64,000 bases of DNA from Pohlia nutans. Lineage: Eukaryota > Streptophyta > Bryopsida > Bryales > Mniaceae. The stretch is taken from the NCBI GenBank assembly GCA_022496805.1, contig CM040107.1, forward strand, positions 8,266,501 through 8,330,500. Reading direction: 5' to 3'. Below the pieces are notes generated by a model. The model searched no databases. It was not told the origin of the DNA and worked only from the letters and a program-made list of their open reading frames with translations. Positions within the stretch are counted from its first letter, which is position 1; each line of letters starts with the position of its first letter. Positions 1 through 12,480 of this stretch are shown here, one piece after another. A program made the translations under genes and the position numbers.

Positions 1-554
1 ATGACGGGGGCAACCTTTGAAGTCTCCAGCCGCTCCATCTTGGCTTCCTTTAAGGCAAAATACAATCCTCCAAGTCTACAACAGTGAGGTTGGCAAATGT
101 TGTAGCCCACCATCGATCAATCAGAAAGGGCTCTTGTAAAAAAAAAAAACACAATCAATATAAAGTTAGCATATTGGATACTATTGACAAGACAAGTAAG
201 AGCAAAAACAAAAAGGGATGAAGTATTAACCACATGCCACCGGTTTTAATTCCCATAATTCCGTGATCAAAAAACTACATTTTCATATTTAGAGTGTTGA
301 ACATGCTAATTCAATAATCTATACAAGACAAAACAAAAAAGGATGCAAATTCAAGGTTTAAGAAAACATAATACCTAGCTTCCTCCGAATTTGGATTGAG
401 AGTTAACTCATCATCTTCAAGCATTTGAAAAGTCTAATACATGCTTACCACTTTAGTCATCAAGTGCTCATTAATAAACAATATTTTTGAATGAAGCAAG
501 AGAATTTCATAGATTTCATAGGGTCACAAACAATATCCTAGATCAAAATCAATC
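1..554. other. AT-rich flank, no clear gene
   Basis: No convincing gene. On the minus strand a short open stretch at about 134-51, preceded by a pyrimidine-rich AG, could be a last exon ending in TAA, but it is under 30 codons and matches nothing I recognise. The rest is AT-rich with an A-run near 139-150. It may be the 3' non-coding end of the transposon whose coding region stops at 555; no terminal inverted repeat is visible because the window starts here. Confidence 0.3.
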
Positions 555-3500
555 TCATTTAGACTTTTCAACAAACTCATTCAAGGAGTTCCCATCAACC
601 GGATCAAGTTCAAAGACATCCCTCCCTGCATCAAATGACATAGTCACTGTGCAAATTATGCTATCGATATCAACCCAAATAGAATCTGAGTGGTCATATT
701 TGAATTTGAAGTGTCCGGGGACTCTTCTAAAATAATTAAGATAGACCATAAAACCTGATCCGACAATACCTGGCTTTTTACCTTTGTTCACCTCCCGATT
801 TTGAAGGTCTATAGGCTGCCAGCAACTTCCCCACCTTGGACCTACCTTCCGTTTCATTTTTTGAACTTGTCCTATACACCATGTGCCCCGGTCAACACCA
901 TTGAGGACACATGTCGGTTGCAAATTTTTGGAAGGTCTTCCTCTAGTCCTCTTAACAGCTGATTTGACTGTAGATGAGATAGTTGTCGTAGTTCTCTGCA
1001 TAAAATACACTCCACAATCCATCCCAAGACCCAACAACATTCTTTCGGTAGAAGATGAAGCATTGATGTAATCATCAGAATTGTTAAAATAAATAGAATT
1101 TTTCACTCTAGTTAGTCTATCCTTTGACAAAAAAGGGTTAGCATTCAACTGTGACACTAAAGTGGACTTATAAATATTATGTCCTCCATATTGAACAAAA
1201 GGTATAACCTTATCAGTCGGAAGTGCACTGCTGACTTGAGGCTCCTCCAAGTTCAACATCTCTGTCATTGCATCACGTGTCTCAATTTCTACATCAAAGA
1301 GATTTGGGGCCTCATCTTCAACAATGTCTTCTTCTCCTTCAATACAAGGGTTAGAATTACTATTCACGCTATCATGATCTAAAGAATTTTCTTCAAGATC
1401 AGCACGTAGAACCTCACCATCACCATCTTCTCCTCTCACTGGTGATTTTGTAGGAACATATGCAAAATTTTGCAGGTCTGCTTTTTCCACCAACCAAGGT
1501 GTCATAAACCACACTTTGTTTGCACATTGGATTGAAGGTGACATGTTCAAAACCCTAAGCATAGATTGGGCTTCTTTCAAACCTTCTTGTAGGGCAGCTA
1601 TGACATCATCATCAGTGGCAATTAGTGTGTAATCTGATAGGTTGCAAGCAAGTTCTCCCTCAGCAAGCGGATGGAGGTCAGCCCATACATTCTTCATTTT
1701 ATTATGAACCCTACCAAATTTCAGCCCATTATTTTTGTATTCAGTTGATGTTAAACGATTCAATGTGTTTGCAGTATTAACAAGTTGATGAAAGTCATAT
1801 GCTCTCTCATGCCCTTCCATTCCCCCAATCTTAGAAAAAAAAAATTCACATGAATCACTCCTAGTAAGATGGAGAGGAACAGCCAATTCAGGATATTTAT
1901 CTCGAAAGTGACAAATTAGCAACACTACAAAGTAACATGACATTTGCACATCTATAAAGCATTGTTGTGATATAAAATTATTGGCAAGAGTAAGTTTTTG
2001 AGAATTCCCACCAATTGTATGATTTCCAAATTGAAACCATAGTTTCCAAATACGAAAGAAAAAAGACACTTTAGAGGCTAAAACAATCCTTGACCTCAAA
2101 TTCAGCCTAGGGGACAAAAAGATGTCAATGTAGTTAGAGCAAACCTCCAAATACAACTCGGTGCCAAGTGTGCGCTCTTGGTGAACCTCCTTCGACCTCC
2201 GAAGTTCTACCAAGCAATCCCTAGTTCTCTTTTGGCAAATTCTTTGTGCTGACGCCTAATTCTGTCGGTCCTTTCGATTTGTGTCTTCCAATTTCAACCC
2301 ATGTTGGTCACAACTAAACTTATTGTAAACCAATCCCACATGAGTCAACGTGACTATATCAGATCCCAACTGCGGTGTTCTAACAGGAGAATCAATGGGA
2401 TTTATAAGTTTTTTTCCATTGTGAATGAAATCTTGATCATGCAACCCCATTGCATTACCATTAGAATCTAGTTCAGCGCTAAACACCCACCCTGGCCAAT
2501 CCACCTTTAAACGCTGCCCATCTGTAGACTTGTAGTCAGCAAGCATGAGCTGCCGCCTCCTTGAATCCCCATCACTTGCATGCCCAATTATTGGTCCAAC
2601 AACAATTTTGCAATGTTTATCCTATAATTTATCAATTCTATCCCACTGATCTTTAACCCATTGCGAATTAAAACAATTACAAGTGCAAGAAACACATAAT
2701 ACCAACCTTGGCAACTTGTCGTGGAGTGGGCTCACCATCACAACCCTTGCAAAACCTCCCACTTTATCAGATCGAAAACAATTCAAGATTTTATTGTAAC
2801 CGTCCTCTCCAATGCCTACACTTGGTTTATAATCTGATACACACATGTGGTTATCTTTGGGCCCACAAAATCCAGCAAGGGTGTCAAAACGTTGTTCATA
2901 AGATACTCTAGATCTGACCTTTGTCTCGTCCTCAGCTAGTATGACTGGAATTGGCCCAGTGATCCCGTGTGCAGCTTTTGCATCCTTGTAAATTTCAGCT
3001 ACAGCTGCAAAGATCTCTCCATGCTCGCCCGACACATGTTGTATGCCCTTTTTATTATCCCTTTTGATAGTACTATAACTTGGGCCACTATAGTTCAATG
3101 CAAATAAGTCACACATCCTCCTACCTCCATAGACCTTCATAGCTTGGGCAAGGGCCTTCGAATTCTCAGAGAACCTAAATCCCTCCTTCTTGCGATTCAA
3201 ATTAGCTGCTACATCTCGCATGAAGTCCCATAATGCTTGTCTACCTCCAAATGCACCTGACCTATGTGCACTCAAGATGTCTCCACAAAACTTATACAAA
3301 TTGTGTTCATTGGAGGCAGCAATTGCAGACTCTTTTAGGGTTGGACGCTTCACTTTTAATTGAGTGATCCTTAGCTTCGCTGCCCTATGATGTAAACGCT
3401 CAATTTTCAATTGTTCTGACATTGAACTACCATGTGTGATCAATTCGGGTAAGGTCAAATAACCAATTCGTAATCCACCCTTAGTACTTCGTGATCCTCG

Positions 3501-5004
3501 TTTTTCAATAGATTTATCTTCCCTTACCACCCTTAACCTAAAATCTGTTTCAAATGGGATATTTGCACACATATTGCAAGTTAGACCAACCCAAGGTTCA
3601 TTACTCATAGACACACGAAGGCAACTCTGATGTCTAAATGTTCCATTGATTTTTACACATTTACCATCCACCGTAATAACCTCTTTCAACCAAGGTTCAA
3701 CATACCAACTCTACTTTATAGGATTTGTATCAAACAACAAACCCTCTACTTTATAGGATTTCCCGGCATAGACTACGAATGGACCCCTAAAACCCCAACA
3801 CATTAAAGTTTTGCATTCAGATTGACTCATGGAATGGGAAAAACTTACCTCGGGATGGTCTGCTACATGGCCGAAGAATGCATGCAACTGCTTTTGGCTT
3901 GATTGAGAGTTGTCTCCTAAAGACTTTGTTGGTCTCCCCCTCTTGCCAGACCTCAAGGCACTTTTTCCCAATCTAGCAACCTCCAACACCTTCTCAGCAT
4001 GTCTACTCCCTCCAACATGGTTCCTCAAAATGGCTTCCAAGTTTTTTTTCGGTGGGCACAAGCTAAAGATGTCATTGCAAGTAACACACTTTGATTTCCA
4101 CCAAAAGCTCTTCAATTCAGTAGTTTGGGGATCTCCTCCAATAACTTCAAAAGTCTTTTTGGTAGGATCAAAAGTCTTTTTGGCTATCATTGACAGCATT
4201 CAATATGTCTACACCTTCCAACACCAACTGCCTATGATCAATTGAGGTAAGAATGACAGTTTTCTTTCCTTTTGCAATTGATTGTGGGTGATTGCACCAA
4301 TCTAAACCCTTCCTCAAGCACCAACTTCTGATGTGTTGATTACTCATTATGTGACTTTTTTTGAAATTGGAAAAGAGATTCGAAATTCTCTCCTTTGTAT
4401 GCTGCCCATCAATCCCACCAAAGTCCTTCTTGCACTCTCGACAATAGAGAACCACAACACCTTTTCCATAGCAATCGTACGACTTGAGGTCCCATTCATG
4501 ATCTTCTAAAGAGACATCCTTCAATGCTTTGCGCAATTTCACTTCTCCCTCCATGTACATTGCCATAACCTCACTTGACACAATTTGTGACTGCAGCAGA
4601 CATTCTTCACTTGAATCTATAGAGATTTCATGGTTTCCAACAATCTCAACATTGAGAGGTTGTGACACCATGCCCTCAACTTCATTCCTCTCAATTGTGT
4701 CGATGCAGTGGTATTCACCTCCAAGACGTTGGCGTTTACAAGCCAAATCTTCAACTTCCTCATTGAGGGCACGGATCATGAAAACCTTATCCTCAAGGTC
4801 ATTAAGGGACTCAAGGCTAGTTGCCACTCTACAACACTCATCTGCATCCCAATACTGAAATTCATACTGTAAAACCTTTTTTTCTTCTAGGCGCACTCTT
4901 AGGTCAGCTAAGGATTCTCCATCTTCCCCCTTCATAGTTCCAATGCACTTTGGAGATGCTCCTTCATCAGTGAGTGTATACACCTTGATCTTCTTCATTC
5001 CCAT
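555..5004 (-). pseudogene. zinc-finger DDE transposase, P-element/THAP9-like fold (broken)
   Basis: Large minus-strand frame from ATG at 5004 to TGA at 555. It is read with one frameshift near 4168-4199, beside a duplicated AAAAGTCTTTTTGG, and three in-frame TAG codons at 3713, 2624 and 2258; no TAA or TGA interrupts it. Order seen: an N-terminal region; a BED-like finger (YCREC ... SHIMSNQH); a second CX2C...HX5H finger (CVTC ... NHVGGSRH); a KRGRPTK AT-hook; then the presumed RNase H-fold core with first acid in ILAEDETKV and second in HASDGDSRRR. Downstream SDSCEFFFSKIGG resembles the last catalytic acid region of P-element/THAP9 transposases (D/E followed by FFS and GG). A second RGRP AT-hook lies near the C-terminus. 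Such proteins bind transposon ends and cut and join DNA. The superfamily is my inference; hAT or Kolobok-like relatives are alternatives. No TIRs were found, so the element edges are unknown. Confidence 0.55.
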
Positions 5005-5126
5005 GCCAAACTATAACCCTAATTTCAGACCTTACAAACCCCAAAAATAACTCGTAAGCATTCACATGATTTACGTATGTAATGGATGTAAGACTATAAA
5101 ACAAGTTGACAAGAAAACAATCAAAA

Positions 5127-5172
5127 CATTCACATGAGCATTCACACGGGCATTCACACGGGCATTCACGCG
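5127..5172. repeat. 12-bp minisatellite
   Basis: About four tandem copies of a 12-bp unit close to GCATTCACACGG lie just upstream of the transposase start. The last copy has a G for A change. Too short to assign a role. Confidence 0.75.
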
Positions 5173-5286
5173 GTCAATTCCATCTTCCTCCATATCAACT
5201 GGATCAGCTGTCTCAAAGAAGCTCTTGCTGACCAACAACAATAGCGAGTTTGGTGACATATTGTGTTGGTCAATGCATCCAAACAC

Positions 5287-6078
5287 GTTGGCAAAACCAA
5301 AGAGTCGGGCACTCTATCTTCATGTTCCACCCAGTTTCTAACTTTCAGCAGAAATTGAAGGCAATCTTCTTCATTCCAAAAGAATGGGTGTGCCAAAACA
5401 TCCTTGGCAGCGGGCCTACATGTGCCACAGATGATATCCTCATCAATAACATGGAACTTAACAAGCTAAGAGCTCTGAGTTGATGATTGTCAACAAAAAG
5501 GCTAAGTATGATTGAGGCTATATCACACAAAATTCAACTATGGTAAGAACAGATTTACTGTGCAACGCCCAAGTACTACTATGATATGGATATGCAAGGC
5601 AACACATACTAAAAAAAGCTTAAAGATCGTCTCCTTAACACATAGCTTAAAAGCTTCAATAGAACTAGAGAATTTACCACAGTCAACACACATGTATCTG
5701 ATACACATAATATACGTAGAAGTGTTTTTACGAGTAAAGGTTTTCACGAACATACATGTCCTCTACTTCATTGCTAATGTAAATATTCTACTGTAAGTGT
5801 TTGTCCCAAAAGACCTAAAAGCTGAAAGAAGAAAATTACCTTTTGGAAGGATCATGAGAAAGGAGTGCCTTAATCAGATGAAGAGCCTCTGGCAGATCTT
5901 CAATGTAAAAGAACCTTGGAGTCTCGTTTGTAATATTTGCATCTTGGAGAAAGGTCTCTCCATAAGGATGTTGTCTCCCTGTGATGCAAAAGAAGAGACA
6001 GCCAAGGCTGAATACATCCATTGAGTGAGTTTGGCGATCATCTTTAAGCTGCTCTGGAGCTTGCCAACCTTTGCTACC
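5287..6078 (-). pseudogene. IRE1: IRE1-like kinase/RNase, two exons (fragment)
   Basis: Exon A (6078-5840) begins GSKGWQAPEQL and continues MDVFSLGCLFFCITG, HPYG and a final LLSHDPSKR. This is the activation-loop end and C-lobe of IRE1 family kinases. It ends in a GTAATT donor. Exon B (5415 to about 5287), after a TGTAG acceptor, joins in phase to give RPAAKDVLAHPFFW, the kinase-to-KEN (RNase) hinge. IRE1 sits in the ER membrane and splices a bZIP mRNA during the unfolded protein response. The N-lobe, catalytic loop and most of the RNase domain are not found nearby, so this looks like a fragment, perhaps broken by the adjoining transposon. Upstream of GSKGW an alternative acceptor would add a short stretch holding an in-frame TAG. 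The family call is strong; functionality is doubtful. Confidence 0.75.
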
Positions 6079-6149
6079 CTATCCACCGTTACCTGCACAG
6101 ATTCCAAGCTGCAGTTCAGAAGCAGTCCATGGACCAAATTGGCTTTCTT

Positions 6150-6849
6150 TGGAAAAATAAATAAAAAACACAAGACATGCTTGTATGCATCACACGCCAA
6201 GTGGTTATGAAAGCAAGGACTCAAAGAAAGACAAATAAATTTGACACTTTTTATCTTGTATGTTATGACAGGCATTGTGGAGATGATTCAAAAGATACTG
6301 AAGATTGATTAAAACGAGATGTTTGTTCAGACCGATTTACTATTCTAGCCCAATTTACTATTCTTCAAAATTGTAAAAACTGTGTTTAACATAGCACTTT
6401 AATTAAAGCTCAAAACCCTAAAATTCCAATGTACACTACAGAAAAAAAATCTATCAAATTTCATGCTATGTAAGCTCAACAAGCATGCCACCTACACCTT
6501 ATTGTTCATCACTATTATGTACATTTTTCCTAAGCATTTCATACTATTCTAAGCTGATATGTAATTACTATGATTTTCACATGAAAAAGACTTTGAAAAA
6601 TCTTATAAAATTTTCTTTTATTTTAATAAGTATGAAAGAATCAAGGTAGACTGTTTAACAGTACCTTACATGAGAAAAATACCAGAGATATGTAATATAA
6701 TAAAATGTGAGGGATTGATGAGGTTTGACCAACTTGTTGTAGTGTGGATATTTAAAGGTTAACTATAGCCAAAACTTCAAAGAATGCAACTTGAAACTTA
6801 AAATTCATTAGAGAAAACTACTTCACGAGAAATCTATGACACATTAGAG
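6150..6849. other. AT-rich non-coding stretch
   Basis: No ORF, motif or repeat that I can support. It could be intron of the IRE1-like gene, but no upstream kinase exon (no HRDLKP-type loop) was found beyond it. Confidence 0.4.
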
Positions 6850-7172
6850 TTATCTTTAAAGTCACCTTGGGTTTGAATAAGAGACCATGAATTTTGCATT
6901 AATGTACTTTTATTGTTCCCCCAAGTAGTTGAAAGGTAGGGAAGAGCTTAGTGGTCTCTCATTATTAGGTGTGTAAGAGCTTGGTGGTCTCTAAACTCAA
7001 GGGAAACTGTGAGTTTTCCATGAGTTTGAAGACCATTAAGCTCTTACACACCTAACAATAATAGACCTCCAAGCTTTTCCATACTTTTTAACTATTTGGG
7101 GTCAAGAAATAAGAGTTCATTAAAGCAAAATTCACGGTATCAAACACAAGGTGATTTCAAGAATAAGTCTGT
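6850..7172. mobile_element. foldback / MITE-like inverted repeat
   Basis: Two imperfect arms of about 145-160 bp face each other with almost no spacer, centred near 7,010. The outer ends pair CACCTTG (6863 on) with CAAGGTG (ending 7153). Inner parts pair TAGGTGTGTAAGAGCTT with AAGCTCTTACACACCTA. The arms carry many mismatches, so the copy is old. No clear target-site duplication is seen. Confidence 0.6.
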
Positions 7173-7901
7173 TATCATACAAAAATAACAATCCGGTAAA
7201 TACCGTCACACACCTATGCAAAGTTGCGTTGATCTGCTGCTGATTGTTTGGTCGACAACTCCTTCAGGGTTTGATTTAGTACCATATCTTTTTGTTGAGT
7301 AGTGTGCTGAATCCAGAGACTGCAACTTCTGCTGCAAAGTTGAAAATAGCTCTAACTTGCAATCCAATGTGGTCTGATTTTCATAAGTCATACAAAAATA
7401 AGAGCAATCCATGTGTTCATAAGAACGCCAGTCTCTACTACGATGGTCTCGAGTACTACATGTGAACTGGATGACATCATATTGACTTTGATTTTTGTTA
7501 TAAATACACCACATATTCTCTAAATTTGACCCCATCTGATCCACAATTTGATTAAAAAGATTGGCCGATTATAACCATGGGAAAAGGTAGGAACAACAGT
7601 ATGCATAAAAAACGAAGGCCCCACCTGCAGATCATCATGTATGATTTGGAGTCTAGTAACACCACTATGATGGTACACTGTATAAATTTCCTCACGCAAA
7701 AGCCAAACTTGTACTACTACTTTCTAAAGACTGGATGGATGGATAATAGATCATCTTTCACAGAATCATGCACCTTCCTTGTTCAAATTATTTATCCTGT
7801 AAACACATATTCTTCTCGCCTGCACCATTGACAAGGAATGTTTCTTCAAAAACAAAACAAGTAAACGTATTAATTATGTCATTAATTAGTGGACATATTC
7901 A
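7173..7901. other. no supported gene
   Basis: A 112-codon minus-strand open frame (7544-7206) has no recognisable motif, and neither its length nor its composition argues for coding. Nothing else is visible. Confidence 0.35.
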
Positions 7902-8362
7902 GGCCCTCTTTACACTACAGGCGAGAAGCCGTGGAGAAAACCTCACAAGGGCCATGGCTCATTCTTGAGAAGCCAACCTTTGAACTTGACAGCCTTTGGA
8001 TTTAGTGTAAAGTGAGAAGGGGCCACAAAATAAAGTAACGATTCTTTAAAATAAAGTTCTTACATGTTTCTTAAAAAGTAAAAAACGATTGGTTGTGAGA
8101 ATTTTGGCCAAATGGCCCCCGGATTTTGTGTTAGACTCATCTCTTGAGGTGAATTTGACGCAAAATCCGGGGCCTTGAAAAATGTTCAGTTTTGTTGCCA
8201 CAAAGTACAAAAGTGTTGTCCATGTCATTTTCTCTTCCTTCCATCCCTTGGACTGAAAATTTTGAGTGTAAAGTGACATTCTTTGGTCTTCTCAGTTTTT
8301 AGGCCTCCCATTGGTTGAAATTTCTCTCTTCACGACTTCTCGCCTCTAGAGTAAAGAGGCCC
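7902..8362. mobile_element. TIR MITE, 461 bp, possibly PIF/Harbinger-like
   Basis: The left end GGCCCTCTTTACAC and the right end GTAAAGAGGCCC are inverted copies, and the match extends about 35 bp inward through AGGCGAGAAG and CTTCTCGCCT. The trinucleotide TCA flanks both sides (7899-7901 and 8363-8365), which fits a 3-bp target duplication. Open frames inside are short and unlike any transposase, so this is a non-autonomous copy. The superfamily is inferred only from target length and GG-rich ends. Confidence 0.6.
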
Positions 8363-8365
8363 TCA

Positions 8366-9870
8366 CATGATTTTACTTCCAACCGAAAGAGCTCGTTCAT
8401 AAACTAATCTTTTTCAACAGTGCATGATTAATAATTCGGCAGCTTTTCTTTCAACTCATGAACGCATGTCACTAGTGGGAATTAATATATATACATATGT
8501 CACTCCTGTTCTTGGGCTACTAAGTAAAAAACCGCGTTCATTATCAAAGGTGATTACTTGGTCCTTTCGAAATTGACCTATCTAGATCAGAAACTTACAG
8601 GAAAGCACATTCGAAGGCTGAATTTGTTCAAAAGCATCTTCAAACTTATTCAAAAGCATCTTCGACAAGCACGGACAACTGTTCCAACTCTTCCAAGCTC
8701 TGGCCTCCATCTTGCACAAAAAAGGTAGTCCTTGACATTGAGGTACATACTGGAACATAATTTGTCAGTCTGTTGCTTAACCATAAAACAACTAGGATGC
8801 ATCACAAATTCAATGGATTATAATTTAAAAGGGATCAAAATTTATTTCACCAAACTAGTGAAGAACATTGCATGTGTTGGTAAAAAATATTAAACAAAAT
8901 AAATGTACACATAGGACTTGCTAAAAACACATGAGGATCAATTTGGACTTTCTGGTTGTGTAGGGGTTAAGATGAACCATTTTCTACCGAGGTTACTCGG
9001 CAACAAAGCAATATGAAATTTACAAGATGCAAGACTGTTTTTGTCCAAAGAGAAACGAGTGGCCAAGGCAGTGCTAACCGTACAGGAATTGTCATTCTTC
9101 ATAATCGCTTTAAGAGCCTTTGAAGCTGCCGTTCTTGAGTCCGTGTCAGGCCCTCCAGATCCGCAAGTAGCTCTCAAACATTCTCCAAATCCCCAAGTAG
9201 CTCTCAAACATTCTTCTGAACAATGATCTGCAAGCACCGCAAGTGAGAAATGCAGACCCAACAATCAATAGGACAATGGAAATTGACAAAGTCGTACATG
9301 AAATCGCCGAGGTCAAATAAAAGAATGTTGTGACAACTATCGTAACTACACAAAAAACCTGATGCATTGCAAATACAGCAGCCCCTTGCCCTAAAAAATT
9401 CCAAAACAGATAAAAACGGAAACCTCACCTCCGATCCAGATCGAGTCTGCGATTTGTAAAGAGGACGCCCTCCACAGGTCCATCGTGTTGATGTGATGGC
9501 CACCAAGTGCAGTTACTTTGACTTTGCGTTGGAGATCTCCGCAACAGAAAAGATGTTCACCTCAGGCGCCCGTGAAACGCCTCGTATGAATGCCTCGTGT
9601 CAATGCTTACAAGTTTTACATGGGCAATGGAGTAAAGAAGAAAACTAAAAACATTTGTCTTATCTACAAGAGCAATGAAAGATCTCCTACCCGGACTCCA
9701 CGCTTCACCAAACGTTCTGTGCTTGCCCAAACCCTAAGCCTGTCTTACCTTGAAATTGCTCCAACAAAACCTCAGCAAAATCTTAATCACGAAACCAACG
9801 AAACCAACCATAAAGAGACCAACCTTGAAAGCTACGGACGATAAGAAGGACAGAAGTTGTAGAAAAATTA
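8366..9870. other. non-coding, small direct duplication
   Basis: Only short, unremarkable open frames are present. A 21-bp word (CAAGTAGCTCTCAAACATTCT) is directly repeated at 9164 and 9194, a 30-bp period. Nothing else supports a gene. Confidence 0.4.
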
Positions 9871-9871
9871 A

Positions 9872-10050
9872 CCGATTGCAAAAGCTGACAAAAAACCGAT
9901 CGCAAAGCTGAAGAAAAAAACCGATCGCAAAAGCGGAAGAAAAAAAACCGATCGCCTAAGTGGAAGAAAAGAAAACTGATCGCAGAGGGGGAAGAAAAAA
10001 AAACCGATTGCCGAAGCGGAAGAAAAGAAAACTGATCGCAGAAGCTCGTT
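9872..10050. repeat. 24-28-bp tandem repeat
   Basis: Seven degenerate units start with CCGAT or CTGAT at 9872, 9896, 9921, 9948, 9976, 10004 and 10032. The spacing drifts from 24 to 28 bp and each unit contains a GAAGAAAA run. An open frame through it would encode a Lys/Arg-rich low-complexity peptide, but length drift that is not in multiples of three argues against coding selection. Confidence 0.75.
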
Positions 10051-10059
10051 CTAGGCTAC

Positions 10060-11060
10060 CAGCGAGAACCCTAAACCTATTCGGCGCTGTTGTCAAACCC
10101 AACAGCAGTGCCAGCACATTCCTTTTCCCCAAAAAATCCCACCACCTTTCCCTCTATACTACAGTACTTAATTCAAATTTGGACAGAAAATACACACTTC
10201 TTCATCCAAGTAGTTAAACTTGTAATTATTTTACTGATCCTACTACACACTTTTTGAGGGATCCTATATCATCGATCTTATTTTTTTTCTACTAATTATT
10301 AAAATAGATGAATTATCCATCACCCTATTTTACATATAATCCTAATGAGACATATTTTCAATGCTATATTAGATCTAAGAAAGTTATAAATTTTACCCTA
10401 AACGAATTAAATTGACCCTATTTTTTATCTCACGTGGTTTTCTAAAATTTCGGTAGTCACCTCCCCGAGACTTGAAGTACTTAGTGCATGTACTCAATGC
10501 ACTAAAAATTCCATACTGAGTTAATTGATAACTTTCAGGAACATAATTGATAATTCCATGGCGTTGACGTTGTAGGTATTTTATTTTATTTTATTTTACT
10601 TTGTTATTATTAAATTTTTGACGCAAATGTAGATAAGTGCATTGCAAGTGGGGAGAATTTACAACAAACCACACCCTCGTTTTTTTTAAAAATATATTTG
10701 ATGGAACGGGCTGCGCACACAATGAGAACTAAGTTAACCTCTAAACCTGAAGCCCATAGACGCCGTGGAATGGAATCAGGAATCATAGATGTCGTGGAAT
10801 GGATGTTGTTAGATAATCCTATGTGTTTTCCAAGCCCTCGCTATGTAGGTTGTTTAGTCTATTATTATTTTGCTCGCGAGCAGGGGAGAATCTTTTGCTT
10901 GGTTTTGCGCGGCATGTTGTTATTTGTGTTGACTTTTAATGCAAAGGCTTTTGCCTATCGTATCATTAAAAAAAATGAAAAGAAAATAGAACACCAGATG
11001 CCCATGAACACTTAAACTAAGAACTCTCCAAGATAAATGTCAAGGGCAACAACCGAGCCT
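10060..11060. other. no supported gene
   Basis: AT-rich sequence with scattered short open frames. A 105-codon plus-strand frame at 10,698-11,015 has no recognisable motif. At 10,451 the word GTCACCTCCCCGAG resembles the right end of the MITE found at 53,888-54,141, but no left partner is visible. Confidence 0.35.
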
Positions 11061-11114
11061 AGAAAAAACGAAAGGGAGAAACGTAAAGAGTAGCTAATAA
11101 ACACGATGAATTAT

Positions 11115-11718
11115 CAAAAGCAAATACGACGGTTGGTATGAAATAAATCCAACGCCATTTCATCCTTAAGTGTAGGGTCCTTGAAGCTGAGGACCACAGC
11201 CCCAAAATCCTGAATATGCTCTAATGTGACCAATACGAGGAAGAAGAAGCTCTGGAGAGCTCAGCTACAGGTGGAATCCAAACTGCTACCCTTTAATCAC
11301 AAAATTCAGACAAGCAGTGCCTTGTCGAACGTCTTGCCTTTCTTAACATGAGAACTAGCCGCTCTAAATCATGATGACTAAAGTCAATAATGTTGGCAAG
11401 GAGAGGAGAGTCGGGAGATGGCAGCCACCAATGCTGAGAAAGCAAATCTGCAAAGCAGTGGAATTTCTTTAGGAAAAATTCCTCCCATTCCTCACCAAAG
11501 CCACAATGCATTTTAGCAAAATAGAATGTGCTCTTTAGAACAAGACCTTCTAGACTAGAATCAATCAAACGCCTCCATGACCTTGATTGCGATCTAAGTC
11601 CATAGAAAGCATACACTATTGTTCGCAATTCATGCAATTGTGTGCCTTTGTCAAGAGCGTATAAATCAGACAAGAGAAGGCCAGATCTGCCCAACAACAA
11701 CATCATTTGGGTGTCCTG
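11115..11718 (-). CDS. unrecognised gene fragment, probably two exons
   Basis: A clean minus-strand frame runs from a plausible acceptor (ATTCCAG near 11,719) to TAA at 11,293. It contains hydrophobic and aromatic stretches such as EEWEEFFLKKFHCFADLL and HHDLERLVLMLRKARR. After a likely splice, a second open stretch starting near 11,250 reads EHIQDFGAVVLSFKDPTLK and ends in TGA near 11,115. Both look protein-like: mixed amphipathic, not repeat-like. I do not recognise the family. The intron would be very short, so the junction is uncertain. Upstream (11,929-11,720) another frame is open but unconvincing. It could be the 3' end of a host gene. Confidence 0.35.
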
Positions 11719-12480
11719 GAATCAAGTTGCAGCACAAATCCTCGGAAGCGTCTCCACGCACGCATGTCATCGTGCAACCTTCTTTGTAAACCAAACACGG
11801 CATACACACCAAGGCCAAAGTTGAGCATGCAAAAGCACCAAATAGCAAGTCCTGCACTTCAGTGGACCACAACGTAACTGAACATTCAAGCGCGGGACGT
11901 AGGCGGCAGTGCGGGACGAAGGCGGCCATTGCATACGCTCGGCGTCCGCAATTGTAGGATCTGAGGCTAAAATTTCGACGGTGGGGATGAGCGACCCAAA
12001 TTATTGACGGTCAAGATGTATTGCACATTTGTACAATATGTACTCCACATACTCACTGTACAAAATCAACGCAGAAGCGCACATGAGATAAGACGTCGGA
12101 AGAACTGTTTTTTCGTGAATTCTTTGATTAGCCAGCGTAGATCTAGTATCAAGTATCTAGAATCCCCATTTGGATAAACGAAAATAATAATTTTTGGTAC
12201 ACTTTTCCCTTGCCAACTATACGAGTGCTAATTCTACAATATACGCCAAATTTGCAACTCCTCCACCAATCCTTTTATGGTTTTCAAAAGGCCATTCTAT
12301 ATGCTATTTCCTCTCTGAGATACAGCAAAGAAAACACAAGCCTAAACAAACTTTTGTGTACTTTTCCATTTTTTAAGTACTTGGGACATACTAAGTGAAC
12401 ACATCAAAAGTACAAAATTGACATGAAAAATAAGTGTTAAAAGCCTTCCAACAAGCTAAATAAGATCTTTGGCATCTTAC

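Noticed and set aside
5500..5830. Open frames between the two IRE1 exons
   Set aside because: Short, on both strands, AT-rich; best explained as intron.
9960..10217. 85-codon Lys/Arg-rich ORF
   Set aside because: Translation of the 24-28-bp tandem repeat, whose period drifts out of frame.
10451..10464. GTCACCTCCCCGAG as a second MITE of the 53,888 type
   Set aside because: Only one end is visible; no inverted partner or target duplication within 500 bp.
12194..12398. AT-rich short ORFs left of the Gypsy-1 3' LTR
   Set aside because: Two overlapping frames, no motif, AT-rich flank.
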